From the NCBI GenBank assembly GCA_964546815.1, contig CAZJLR010000011.1, positions 62,001-126,000 of the forward strand: a stretch of DNA of 64,000 bases. Direction: 5' to 3'. The DNA is from JAIEPM01 sp964546815. GTDB lineage: Bacteria > Cyanobacteriota > Vampirovibrionia > Obscuribacterales > Obscuribacteraceae. Made by a program: the position numbers and the translations under genes. Each line of letters starts with the position of its first letter. The stretch's first letter is position 1. Under the pieces are notes generated by a model, which searched no databases, was not told where the DNA came from, and was given only the letters and a program-made list of their open reading frames with translations. This document shows, piece by piece, positions 17,257 through 24,577 of this stretch.

Positions 17257-17832
17257 TCAGGCAACGGCAGAAAGCGTGGGCACAGTTCGCTCTGGCACAG
17301 CCACGTTGACCGACTCAAACTGAAGGTTGCTCAACGACTTCTCTCTGAGAATAAGCTCGCTTGGTTCTTCAGCTTCGATTACTTCCATTGCTGTTCTCAT
17401 CAGTTGGCGAGAACCACATTCGGCAAGAACAATGACAGAGCCTTCGTTTATGCTGCCCTCAAAAACATTCGCCCAATGCTGCGGCTTGCCTGAATTGAGG
17501 AAAACGCCCATAAAGCTGCCGAAATAAGCCATCACAGCGCCGCCAGAAATTGCGGCCATGAGTGGAGTGATGATTTGAAATGGCAAATAGGGAATGTGCG
17601 GAGAGCCGGAAATGCCTGCCCACAGCCCGCCAATACAACCGAGTGTGCCCCAAACGGTGAAATTGCGGGCGGAAGGGTCGTCGACTCGTCCTGAAACGTA
17701 CTTGTAATCATTGCGCATAGCCAAAACGCCAAGTTCGGCGGTGGCGAAACCGGCTTCGTGCAGTTTTCCTAACACCTCAAAAGCCTTTTCTTTCTTGGCG
17801 AAAACGCCGTAAACAAAATTCTGGTCTGACAT
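17257..17832 (-). CDS. Small membrane stress-type protein (YflT/DUF1269-like N-terminus)
   Basis: A 191-residue protein. I choose ATG 17832 (GGAGG ten bases upstream; the conserved 'FVYGVFAKKEKAFEVLGKL' begins just after); ATG 17886 is in frame but has no site. The N-terminal 60 residues resemble the domain of general-stress and DUF1269-type proteins, with an alpha/beta fold. Residues about 70-125 are hydrophobic and Gly-rich, enough for two membrane helices ('TLGCIGGLWAGI', 'IITPLMAAISGGAVMAYFG'). The C-terminal 65 residues are soluble. It is transcribed away from a GntR gene across a palindromic operator, so the regulator may control it. Role unknown. Confidence 0.75.
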   Translation of the reverse strand: MSDQNFVYGVFAKKEKAFEVLGKLHEAGFATAELGVLAMRNDYKYVSGRVDDPSARNFTVWGTLGCIGGLWAGISGSPHIPYLPFQIITPLMAAISGGAVMAYFGSFMGVFLNSGKPQHWANVFEGSINEGSVIVLAECGSRQLMRTAMEVIEAEEPSELILREKSLSNLQFESVNVAVPERTVPTLSAVA

Positions 17833-17899
17833 CTTGATATAACCTCCAAGGTTTGCCTGGAAATCCTCGGTTTTCGGACTTTCCATTCTGTCATTAACG

Positions 17900-17940
17900 A
17901 TTATCGATAATACAGGTAATATAATCGATTATCGATAATC
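17900..17940. promoter_or_regulatory. Palindromic operator pair for the GntR regulator
   Basis: Two near-identical palindromes lie between divergent genes: ATTATCGATAAT (17900-17911) and GATTATCGATAATC (17927-17940), centres 28 bases apart; AATCGATT overlaps the second. AT-rich dyads next to a divergently transcribed GntR/FCD regulator are typical of its own operator. Binding is inferred. Confidence 0.65.
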
Positions 17941-17985
17941 TGTAAAGGATCGGCTAAACTAATCAAAGTAAAACGAGACATATCC

Positions 17986-18618
17986 ATGACATTCAGTCGA
18001 TCGTCTGCGACCGAGCAGATTAAACAGATTCTTTTAGACCGCATCCTCAACGGACATTACAAACCCGGCGAGCGTCTAATCGAACTACACATTGCAGACG
18101 AATTCAAAACCAGCCAAGCCCCGGTGAGGGAAGCCTTTCGCTACCTTGAAGCTTTGCGCGTGGTGGAAACAGAACCATATAAAGGAACGAAAGTCCGCGC
18201 AATTAGCCAGCAAGAGCTGGAAGAATCGTCGCAAGTGAGAGCAGCACTTGAAGAATTGGGCGCGCAACTTGCCGCACCACATTTGAAAGACAATGTTGAA
18301 AGATTGGAAGAACAATCAAACAAATTCATGCACGCTGCGAAAGAGAAAAATGAGGATGAATATTCGCAGCACGATATTGAATTTCATCGAATTATAATGG
18401 AAGAATCAAAAAATCATCTCTTGCTCAACATCTGGGAATCAGTCGTTTTGGAGAGCCGATTCCGTTTGACAGTGAAAAGTGTTGGCGAAAATAAATTGGA
18501 AGAATTTGGCAATGCACATCTGCCCGTTATGGAAGCCTTGCGCAAAGGCGACGGTAAAGCCGCAGGAAAGCTATTGAAGAATTTGATTTGCAAATTCCAT
18601 TTCTTGCATCAGGATTGA
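17986..18618 (+). CDS. GntR-family regulator, FadR/FCD subfamily
   Basis: A 210-residue transcription factor. Residues 8-74 are the GntR winged helix ('LLDRILNGHYKPGERL' then 'SQAPVREAFRYLEALRVV'). Residues about 80-205 are an all-helical FCD ligand domain with metal-binding candidates in 'QHDIEFHRIIM' and the C-terminal 'FGNAHLPVMEAL'. FCD proteins sense small carboxylates or acyl molecules, often through Zn or Ni. It probably regulates itself and the membrane protein at 17257 through the dyads at 17900-17940. The ligand is unknown. Confidence 0.92.
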   Translation: MTFSRSSATEQIKQILLDRILNGHYKPGERLIELHIADEFKTSQAPVREAFRYLEALRVVETEPYKGTKVRAISQQELEESSQVRAALEELGAQLAAPHLKDNVERLEEQSNKFMHAAKEKNEDEYSQHDIEFHRIIMEESKNHLLLNIWESVVLESRFRLTVKSVGENKLEEFGNAHLPVMEALRKGDGKAAGKLLKNLICKFHFLHQD

Positions 18619-18623
18619 AGACG

Positions 18624-18654
18624 CGATCGCAGAATCGACCAGATCGTTTTTATT
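18624..18654 (+). terminator. Possible terminator after the GntR gene
   Basis: CGATC (18624) and GATCG (18642-18646) can pair and are followed at once by TTTTTATT. The stem is short with a 13-base loop, so the call is weak. Confidence 0.35.
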
Positions 18655-18659
18655 CAAGA

Positions 18660-19349
18660 TTACTTCGAAAAACTAACTGTCTGAAATATCTTGGTTGCAG
18701 ATGGCTGGCAGATTGCATTTGTGGAAATCAAAGCGAGCTCTTCGACGGCAAATTTGCTCTTAATTGAGAATTCGCTTTTAGCAAGCCTTTGCATAAACTC
18801 AGTAGATGGTTCTTCACTATAACGACAAATAGTGATGTTGCCGAACACCACATCGTTGCTGATATATTCCTTATCATCCGGAATTCCTGCCGCAACTAGC
18901 TCAGCTCTGAATTTGCGAACAAATTCCTTCAGCCGGGGCTCGCTGTAGGCTCTCAGAGCCAGACTTGTGGGCAGCTTTAGAAAGCCGTCAATCTCAAATT
19001 CAAATAAATGAAATTGCGTCGCGAGTACTTTGATTATTTCGGAGACTGCGTGCACATCATCCATACTAAATTTCGGAGGGTCGCTTATCGTTCTGATATT
19101 TTGCATTGTTAGGTGCAGGCTCTCTGCTGGGTAATAGAAATGCCCGCCAGCAGCAACCTTGAGCGGTTCAATAATCTCTTTCTCAATCGCGCTTGCCAGC
19201 GCCGAAGGCACGAAAGCTACACAAGTAAGACACAACCTGTTGTCACTTTCAAAATTGCTACTGAAGGGTACGGCCGAGCGAAGCGCAGCCCTTGATTCTA
19301 GCTTGTCCATGAGAGCAGACTGCGTTTGCCGATAAGACAGATCATCCAT
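18660..19349 (-). CDS. 2H phosphoesterase-like protein with one altered motif
   Basis: A 229-residue protein; ATG 19349 follows GAAGG seven bases away. It has the outline of the LigT/2'-5' RNA ligase-like 2H superfamily. The first H-x-T-x motif is intact (His79-Leu-Thr81 in 'SLHLTMQNI'). The equivalent second motif reads Asn171-Ile-Thr173 ('FGNITICRY'), so the second catalytic His is replaced by Asn. From family knowledge both His act in cyclic phosphodiester cleavage or RNA ligation, so activity may be lost or changed to binding. Cytoplasmic. Its substrate is unknown. It converges on the GntR gene. Confidence 0.72.
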   Translation of the reverse strand: MDDLSYRQTQSALMDKLESRAALRSAVPFSSNFESDNRLCLTCVAFVPSALASAIEKEIIEPLKVAAGGHFYYPAESLHLTMQNIRTISDPPKFSMDDVHAVSEIIKVLATQFHLFEFEIDGFLKLPTSLALRAYSEPRLKEFVRKFRAELVAAGIPDDKEYISNDVVFGNITICRYSEEPSTEFMQRLAKSEFSIKSKFAVEELALISTNAICQPSATKIFQTVSFSK

Positions 19350-19413
19350 CAGGAAGCCTTCATAGTTAGTATCATCATTTTAGTCGAGTCACGCCCCGGC
19401 GCCAAAAGCAATT

Positions 19414-19446
19414 ATACCGAAACCTTCCAAAGGAAAGTTTCGGTAT
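19414..19446. promoter_or_regulatory. Long imperfect hairpin between divergent genes
   Basis: ATACCGAAAC pairs with GTTTCGGTAT (10 of 10), then one mismatch, then TTCC with GGAA and a three-base loop: 14 pairs in 33 bases. It sits in the 294-base gap upstream of both the 2H gene and the CHAT gene. A TATAAT on the minus strand (19411-19416) overlaps its left end, so it could be an operator on the 2H promoter, or an RNA element. Confidence 0.5.
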
Positions 19447-19643
19447 TGCATGTGTCCAAATTTGGATTAAAGATGCGCCGAATCTTCAAATACGCGACGC
19501 AACTGAATACGCGCATACCCTATAACGCGGGCTACTTATCTTCAATCGACTAAGCAGTGAAGCATACAAATTTCTTGCTATACTCGTAGCGTCCTACGAT
19601 GCAAAAGCCCTTCTAGCTGTAAGAGAACTATTATTTCTTGCGC

Positions 19644-22358
19644 ATGTTATATCAAGTCACAGTGAGCACCCGAAACACTGCAAGGACGCTGAGCCTATGC
19701 TTGATTAGCCTTATAGTCATCGCCGCAAATCCTGGATTACCAGCAGCACTTTGTGCAGAGTTGAAAGAAGAACAATCTCTGCCTACAAGCAAAAATACAG
19801 CAGCAAGTGAAGCGGAGCTAACAGCTCAAGTAGTCAAATTGATCAGACAATGCAAGTATAGCGATAGCATCCCTGTTGCAAAATCATTGGTTGAGGTTTG
19901 CGAGAAACATTATGGTGCGGATAGCGAGGTAGTTGCTACAGTTCTGCAGAACTTAGGATTTCTATATCAGCAATTAGGTGAATACTCAAAAGCAGAGCCG
20001 ATTTACCTGAAGGCACTTGCAATTCGCGAAAAGACGCTGGGTCCCCAGGCTGCTGACGTAGCACTCTCGCTCAACAATCTGGCGTTGTTATATCAAGACG
20101 AAGGTGACTACACACACGCAGAACAATTTTACTTGCGGGCTTTGAAAATAAAAGAAACCATATATGGTGCAGAAAGTTTAGAAATAGCAACTCCATTAAA
20201 TAATTTGGCAACCTTGTACAAATATCGTGGAGAATTCACCAAAGCAGAGCCTATTTTCAAAACAGTTCTTTCTATTTACTCCAAGTCAATTCCTGCCGAC
20301 GACCCGCGAATAGCCACAGTGCAAAACAACCTCGCAGGTGTCTATCGTGAACAAGGTAACCTAGCAGATGCAGAAAGCCTGTACTTGCAACTGAAAGCTG
20401 CCGATGACAAAACACTCGCAGAAGATCATCCAGACCGGGCGCGAGATAGAAACAATCTGGGACTCTTATATTTTGAACAAGGAAGATATGAGGAAGCCGA
20501 AGCACATTTGATTGAGGCTCTGACAATCCGCGAGCATATTCTTGGAATGCAACACCCAGATTTGATTCCAGTTCTAGAAAACCTTGCAATTCTCTACCTT
20601 GCAAAAAATGATCTACAACGCGCTATCGCATTTCAAACAAGAGCAAATGACGTAAGCGAACAAAACATCAGCATGATGATGAGCAATGGCACAGAAAATC
20701 AAAAGCGGCTATATATCGAATCTCTGGAGAATCAGCTCGATGCTACGATTTCACTAAATCTAAAATATGGGCTGGACAACAAAGCAGCCACAGAACTTGC
20801 ACTGAGGACAATCCTGCTTCGCAAAGGAAGGGTTCTTGATGAAATGAGCGAGCAGGCATTAGTGCTTAGTAAACATCTCAGTTCATCAGATAGCAAAATT
20901 CTCGAAGAGTTATCTGCCACACGTTCGCAGCGTTCAGATCTGTTATTGCATGCCGGCGAGAGAATTGCACAGACAGAATACTTGAAAAAAATCACAGGGT
21001 TACGTGAAAGAGAAGAACAACTTGAGAATGAACTCAGCGCCCATAGCGCACTATTCCGAACACAGCATCAGGCAGTGACAATAGCCAAAGTGCAAATGGC
21101 TATACCGCAAAATGCTGCACTAATTGAGTTTGTGAAATTCAGGGTTATCGACGCCAAAGCAAAAAGTAAGGCAGAGAGATTCGGACAACTGCATTATGCA
21201 GCCTATATTTTGTGCAACGATGCCGAAATAAAAGCAGTAGACCTTGGTGAGGCTGAGCCAATCGACAAAGCACTGGGCGAGCTGCGCCAAATGCTTTGCG
21301 ATGTCCAGAGTAAAGAAGTAAAAGCAAAAGCACAGCAACTAAATGAGCTGCTATTTGGACAACTGGAGACCACGCTAGCAAAGAAAGAATCGCTAATTCT
21401 CAGTCCAGACAAAGATTTGAACCTCATTCCTTTCGAGACACTGGTCAATAAAAACGATAAGTTCCTGATTGAAACACATGAACTGTGTTACCTGAGCAGC
21501 GGGCGCGACCTATTGAGATTTGAAACACAAACTCAAAGCCAGAAGGACGCAGTTATCATTGCAAATCCTAATTTTGATATGACCGAAAACGGCAGTGGAA
21601 AAGCAAATACTAAAGCAAAAACACCAATCAACTATCAAGATTACTCGCTAAAACCGTTTTTCGCACTTGCAGGCACAGCCTATGAGGCAAAGATGATTAC
21701 GAATTTCCTTGCACCAGTTAAAGTGCTAAGCGGAAACGATGCCACCGAAGCAGCAGTAAAGAAGCTGGAAAAACCGAGAATTCTGCACATGGCTACTCAC
21801 GGATTCTTCCTGCCAAATACATCGCCTAAAGGTACCCCAACAAAAGCACCAGGACCGAATTCAATCATGCTCGCAAGCAAGAGGTCTATTGAAGTAGTGC
21901 CTCGCCTGGGTGTAAATACAGTGCCACCTCTAAATCCACTCTTGCGCTCAGGACTTGTATTAGCAGGAGCGAATTTTGGACACAGCGGACCTATGCAAGA
22001 TGGTATTTTGACTGCTCTTGAAGTATCAGGGCTTGACCTCTGGGGTACGAAACTGGTCACATTATCAGCCTGCGAATCAGGCTTGGGAGAATTGAGTTCG
22101 AGCGAAGGAGTTTACGGCTTGCGTCGCGCTTTCATAATTGCTGGCGCCGAGTCGGAAGTAATTAGCTTATGGTCAGTCTCAGATTTAGCAACAGCCATGT
22201 TAATGACAGAATTTTATAAGCGGCTGAACGCAGGTGATGGCAGAGCCGCAGCACTGCGGCAGGCACAATTAAACTTATTGAAATTAAACGCCACAAAACA
22301 CCCACATTATTGGGCCGCATTCATTCCGCTAGGCAACTGGAAACCGCTAAATAAATGA
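19644..22358 (+). CDS. Exported TPR-CHAT caspase-like protein
   Basis: A 904-residue protein from ATG 19644; a TTG two codons earlier is possible, and neither has a good ribosome-binding site. Residues about 15-42 are a signal peptide ('LCLISLIVIAANPGLPAALCAE'). Residues about 45-340 hold six or seven 42-residue TPRs of the kinesin-light-chain type ('LNNLALLYQDEGDYTHAE'). A coiled-coil region follows (350-480). Residues about 600-903 are a CHAT domain, a clan CD peptidase relative: the dyad is His719 ('MATHGFF') and Cys810 ('LSACESGLG'). The family cleaves proteins in separase- and caspase-like ways, often with TPRs choosing the target. Its export signal is a less usual feature. No adjacent gasdermin or defence partner is seen. 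Confidence 0.92.
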   Translation: MLYQVTVSTRNTARTLSLCLISLIVIAANPGLPAALCAELKEEQSLPTSKNTAASEAELTAQVVKLIRQCKYSDSIPVAKSLVEVCEKHYGADSEVVATVLQNLGFLYQQLGEYSKAEPIYLKALAIREKTLGPQAADVALSLNNLALLYQDEGDYTHAEQFYLRALKIKETIYGAESLEIATPLNNLATLYKYRGEFTKAEPIFKTVLSIYSKSIPADDPRIATVQNNLAGVYREQGNLADAESLYLQLKAADDKTLAEDHPDRARDRNNLGLLYFEQGRYEEAEAHLIEALTIREHILGMQHPDLIPVLENLAILYLAKNDLQRAIAFQTRANDVSEQNISMMMSNGTENQKRLYIESLENQLDATISLNLKYGLDNKAATELALRTILLRKGRVLDEMSEQALVLSKHLSSSDSKILEELSATRSQRSDLLLHAGERIAQTEYLKKITGLREREEQLENELSAHSALFRTQHQAVTIAKVQMAIPQNAALIEFVKFRVIDAKAKSKAERFGQLHYAAYILCNDAEIKAVDLGEAEPIDKALGELRQMLCDVQSKEVKAKAQQLNELLFGQLETTLAKKESLILSPDKDLNLIPFETLVNKNDKFLIETHELCYLSSGRDLLRFETQTQSQKDAVIIANPNFDMTENGSGKANTKAKTPINYQDYSLKPFFALAGTAYEAKMITNFLAPVKVLSGNDATEAAVKKLEKPRILHMATHGFFLPNTSPKGTPTKAPGPNSIMLASKRSIEVVPRLGVNTVPPLNPLLRSGLVLAGANFGHSGPMQDGILTALEVSGLDLWGTKLVTLSACESGLGELSSSEGVYGLRRAFIIAGAESEVISLWSVSDLATAMLMTEFYKRLNAGDGRAAALRQAQLNLLKLNATKHPHYWAAFIPLGNWKPLNK

Positions 22359-22449
22359 AGTTGAGACTTAGTGTGCTAGTCTAGTGGCATTTTGCTCTTA
22401 AGCAGCAAATTTGTGCCAGGCGAAACTATCTGAAACAGGAACATTGAAG

Positions 22450-23232
22450 ATGAACAGCGCAACGTCAATAAAAGGGTTAACAAACTTATGTGCTAAGCGT
22501 AAATTTGCGCTGATCTTAACGACCTTAGGCATTCTTCTCTCTCTTCCAAACTCATCAATGGCCGCTGAGCCGAGTAATCCAGTTCTCACAAAAGCCGATC
22601 GTGCCACCGCAAATGGTTCTGCGCGCATCGGCGTAAATTTGGGAAAAGTATGCTGCGTGCTTACTTCAATTCAGACGCGGGTGCAGCTAGAGCCAGACAA
22701 ATGGGTTGGCGAAGATGAAGCCAGCAATTGGATGACCTGGCTTACAGCATTTGACGACAACCTTTACGACAGATGGACGAAAAACGCACCATCAAACTCA
22801 CAAGAAACAGTCGGCATTCGCATTAACCCCGACAGCAGCGTTGACATCACAAATAATACATTTTTCCCCGACAAGGACGAAAAGGGGCCAAACGCCCAAT
22901 CGGACTTCGAAGCTGCTATTGCAAAATCGCTAAACGAAACACTCAAAATGGCAAAAGCAATGCCCGTCACCAAAAACAAACTGAAAGAAGTCCACATGTC
23001 TCTCACATTCATGCGCGATCTCAAAGCAGTTCCGCGCATAGGAAAAAATGACTTCGGCTTTGTAGCCGTCGTCGGCGAGAAAGACTACATAACAGTTTAT
23101 GAGCGCACAAGTGATGATGGTCGTTTTCCAGGCATCCAGATATTGACTAACATTGATGACGCAGGAAAAGTGGTGCCCTTAGAGCAGGCGGCTTTTGATC
23201 AAAAGGTTGCCGAGACAGAGAAAGCACCATAA
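22450..23232 (+). CDS. Exported protein of unknown function
   Basis: A 260-residue protein; ATG 22450 is chosen over 22411 because AGGA precedes it and a signal peptide follows directly ('FALILTTLGILLSLPNSSMAAE'). The mature protein has a Cys-Cys pair ('KVCCVLTSI'), then an alpha/beta region ('TVGIRINPDSSVDITNNTF') loosely reminiscent of TonB-C-like modules, then 'NDFGFVAVVGEKDYITVYE'. No known family is firm. It lies 91 bases after the CHAT gene on the same strand and may be co-expressed. Confidence 0.75.
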   Translation: MNSATSIKGLTNLCAKRKFALILTTLGILLSLPNSSMAAEPSNPVLTKADRATANGSARIGVNLGKVCCVLTSIQTRVQLEPDKWVGEDEASNWMTWLTAFDDNLYDRWTKNAPSNSQETVGIRINPDSSVDITNNTFFPDKDEKGPNAQSDFEAAIAKSLNETLKMAKAMPVTKNKLKEVHMSLTFMRDLKAVPRIGKNDFGFVAVVGEKDYITVYERTSDDGRFPGIQILTNIDDAGKVVPLEQAAFDQKVAETEKAP

Positions 23233-23313
23233 GCAATCACGTTTGCTAATCAAAAGTTGAACCGCTAAAAATTGAGATTGTGATTCTCATGATGTTTCAC
23301 TCTTACCTTGCAT

Positions 23314-23340
23314 AAAACGAAAGGAGAGCTTTCGCTCCCC
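23314..23340 (-). terminator. Rho-independent terminator of the pilin-like gene
   Basis: On the minus strand GGGGAGC-GAAA-GCTCTCC forms a seven-pair stem (one G-T) with a GNRA loop, followed by TTTCGTTTT. It lies 32 bases after the stop of the gene at 23372 and is a clear intrinsic terminator. Confidence 0.8.
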
Positions 23341-23371
23341 TCTTGTTTGCATTTTGGCTATCAATCAAAAC

Positions 23372-23875
23372 TTAGCTGAACAAGTTAGCGTCACGAGCTG
23401 AGGCAACGAGCCAGTTGATGCATCCTGGTGTTGCAAGCCCACCAGTTACACCGGCGCCGCCCCAGAGAACACGCTTCATTGCATCTTGCGTTCCTGCTGC
23501 CATGTGCATGAAGCCCATGATCATTGTTGGTCCACCCCAGGCGATACCGAGAATTTCCATACCGTTAGCAATGATATTGAGCAAAGCTTCCAAGTTGGCG
23601 AGGTTGTTGACGCGGACAGTACCTGCGGTATTAACACCTTGAATTACGGTGGCATCTGCGCCTTGTGGTCCTATCGTACCGTTCGTAGCGCCTTGCAACA
23701 TTGGAGCTGCAGTGCTTCCGCCTTGCTGTGTTTGCGAACCGGTGTAATTGCCGGTGTTATTTGTTTGTGCGCCAGTGTCTGCGGTGGAGTCAAATGCATC
23801 TTGAGCAAGCGCAGGTCCAGCCAGGGACAATACTACTGCTGATGCCATGGTAACTTGAGCTAACTTCTTAAACAT
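23372..23875 (-). CDS. Small exported membrane protein, possibly VirB2/TrbC pilin-like
   Basis: A 167-residue protein; ATG follows ACGGAGTTTTCAATC. Residues 1-24 are a textbook signal peptide ending 'ALAQD'. Residues 25-90 are Thr/Asn/Gln/Gly-rich. Residues about 95-160 hold two hydrophobic Gly/Met-rich helices ('ILGIAWGGPTMIMGFMHM' and 'VLWGGAGVTGGLATPG') separated by a short 'QDAMKR' loop. That signal-plus-two-helix plan resembles VirB2/TrbC conjugative pilins, although the long polar N-terminus is unusual and no type IV secretion genes are nearby. A strong terminator and a long 5' region suggest high expression. Pilin identity is inference. Confidence 0.7.
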   Translation of the reverse strand: MFKKLAQVTMASAVVLSLAGPALAQDAFDSTADTGAQTNNTGNYTGSQTQQGGSTAAPMLQGATNGTIGPQGADATVIQGVNTAGTVRVNNLANLEALLNIIANGMEILGIAWGGPTMIMGFMHMAAGTQDAMKRVLWGGAGVTGGLATPGCINWLVASARDANLFS

Positions 23876-24577
23876 GATTGAAAACTCCGTTGAAATGAAA
23901 AATTGATTGGACCGATTTAGTAAATTTGGTTTTGAATTTGTTCGTTTTCTTCGAACTATTCCTCAACCGATTTTTTTCAACGTTTAGGCGGGACAAAATT
24001 GGATCATGACTTTAGTCATACCCTGACTTCCTGTTGAGGGGACCAAATTTCCCCACAAGCCCTGTCAGCGCAACGGAAGACGGTGAAAAATGAGCCAAGA
24101 TCAAGAACATTGAGTAAGCCGTGATGTGCTCTATTTAATATTAGAACCACCGATTTTACGTAAAAGAGGCATTATTCCCCAGCTTTACCCCCCAAAACAC
24201 ACGGCACAAAAGGGTTTCAGGCTGAGCAAGCTTTGCGGTCAGAGAAGCGACGAAATATGAGCAACATTAATCACTATATATCGAACAGATTACAAAAGAG
24301 TCATTGTTCGAGTTTTGGGCACACAAAATGACGATGAAGTAGGCTGAGTGGGGGATACCGGGATTTGTTATCAACTGTTATAATCGCGCGAGGTTGGGCG
24401 ATTAAATTTTCTCGGAGTAAATTGACCTAAGCACAAGAAATACTCGTATCCCTGTCTCACGCCAGTTTTCCGGCAAATCCACAGATTCCCACAATGCGGA
24501 CTCTACGATGGACAAGAGGGGGGAATCTACGTAAAGTCAAAGTACTCGACAACACAATTGTCTGGCAGCGGGAATCA
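23876..24577. promoter_or_regulatory. Long divergent intergenic region with dyads and a promoter
   Basis: About 700 bases without a supported gene between the pilin-like gene and the duplicated-domain TPR gene. On the left, GTTCG/CGAAC (23940-23956) can fold in the pilin-gene leader. ATGACTTTAGTCAT (24006-24019) is a perfect 6-2-6 dyad and GGGGA/TCCCC (24038-24054) a second one, both candidate operators. On the right, TGTTATAAT (24376-24384) is a perfect extended -10 element for the rightward gene. The rest shows nothing I can name. Confidence 0.55.
24376..24384 (+). promoter_or_regulatory. Extended -10 promoter element
   Basis: TGTTATAAT matches the extended -10 consensus TGnTATAAT exactly. 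It lies about 195 bases upstream of the ATG at 24578, implying a long leader, or about 110 bases if translation begins at 24494. Confidence 0.5.

Noticed and set aside
18623..18630. GCGATCGC, the HIP1 octamer abundant in many cyanobacteria
   Set aside because: I noticed only this copy, and about one is expected by chance in 64 kb, so it says nothing about the lineage.
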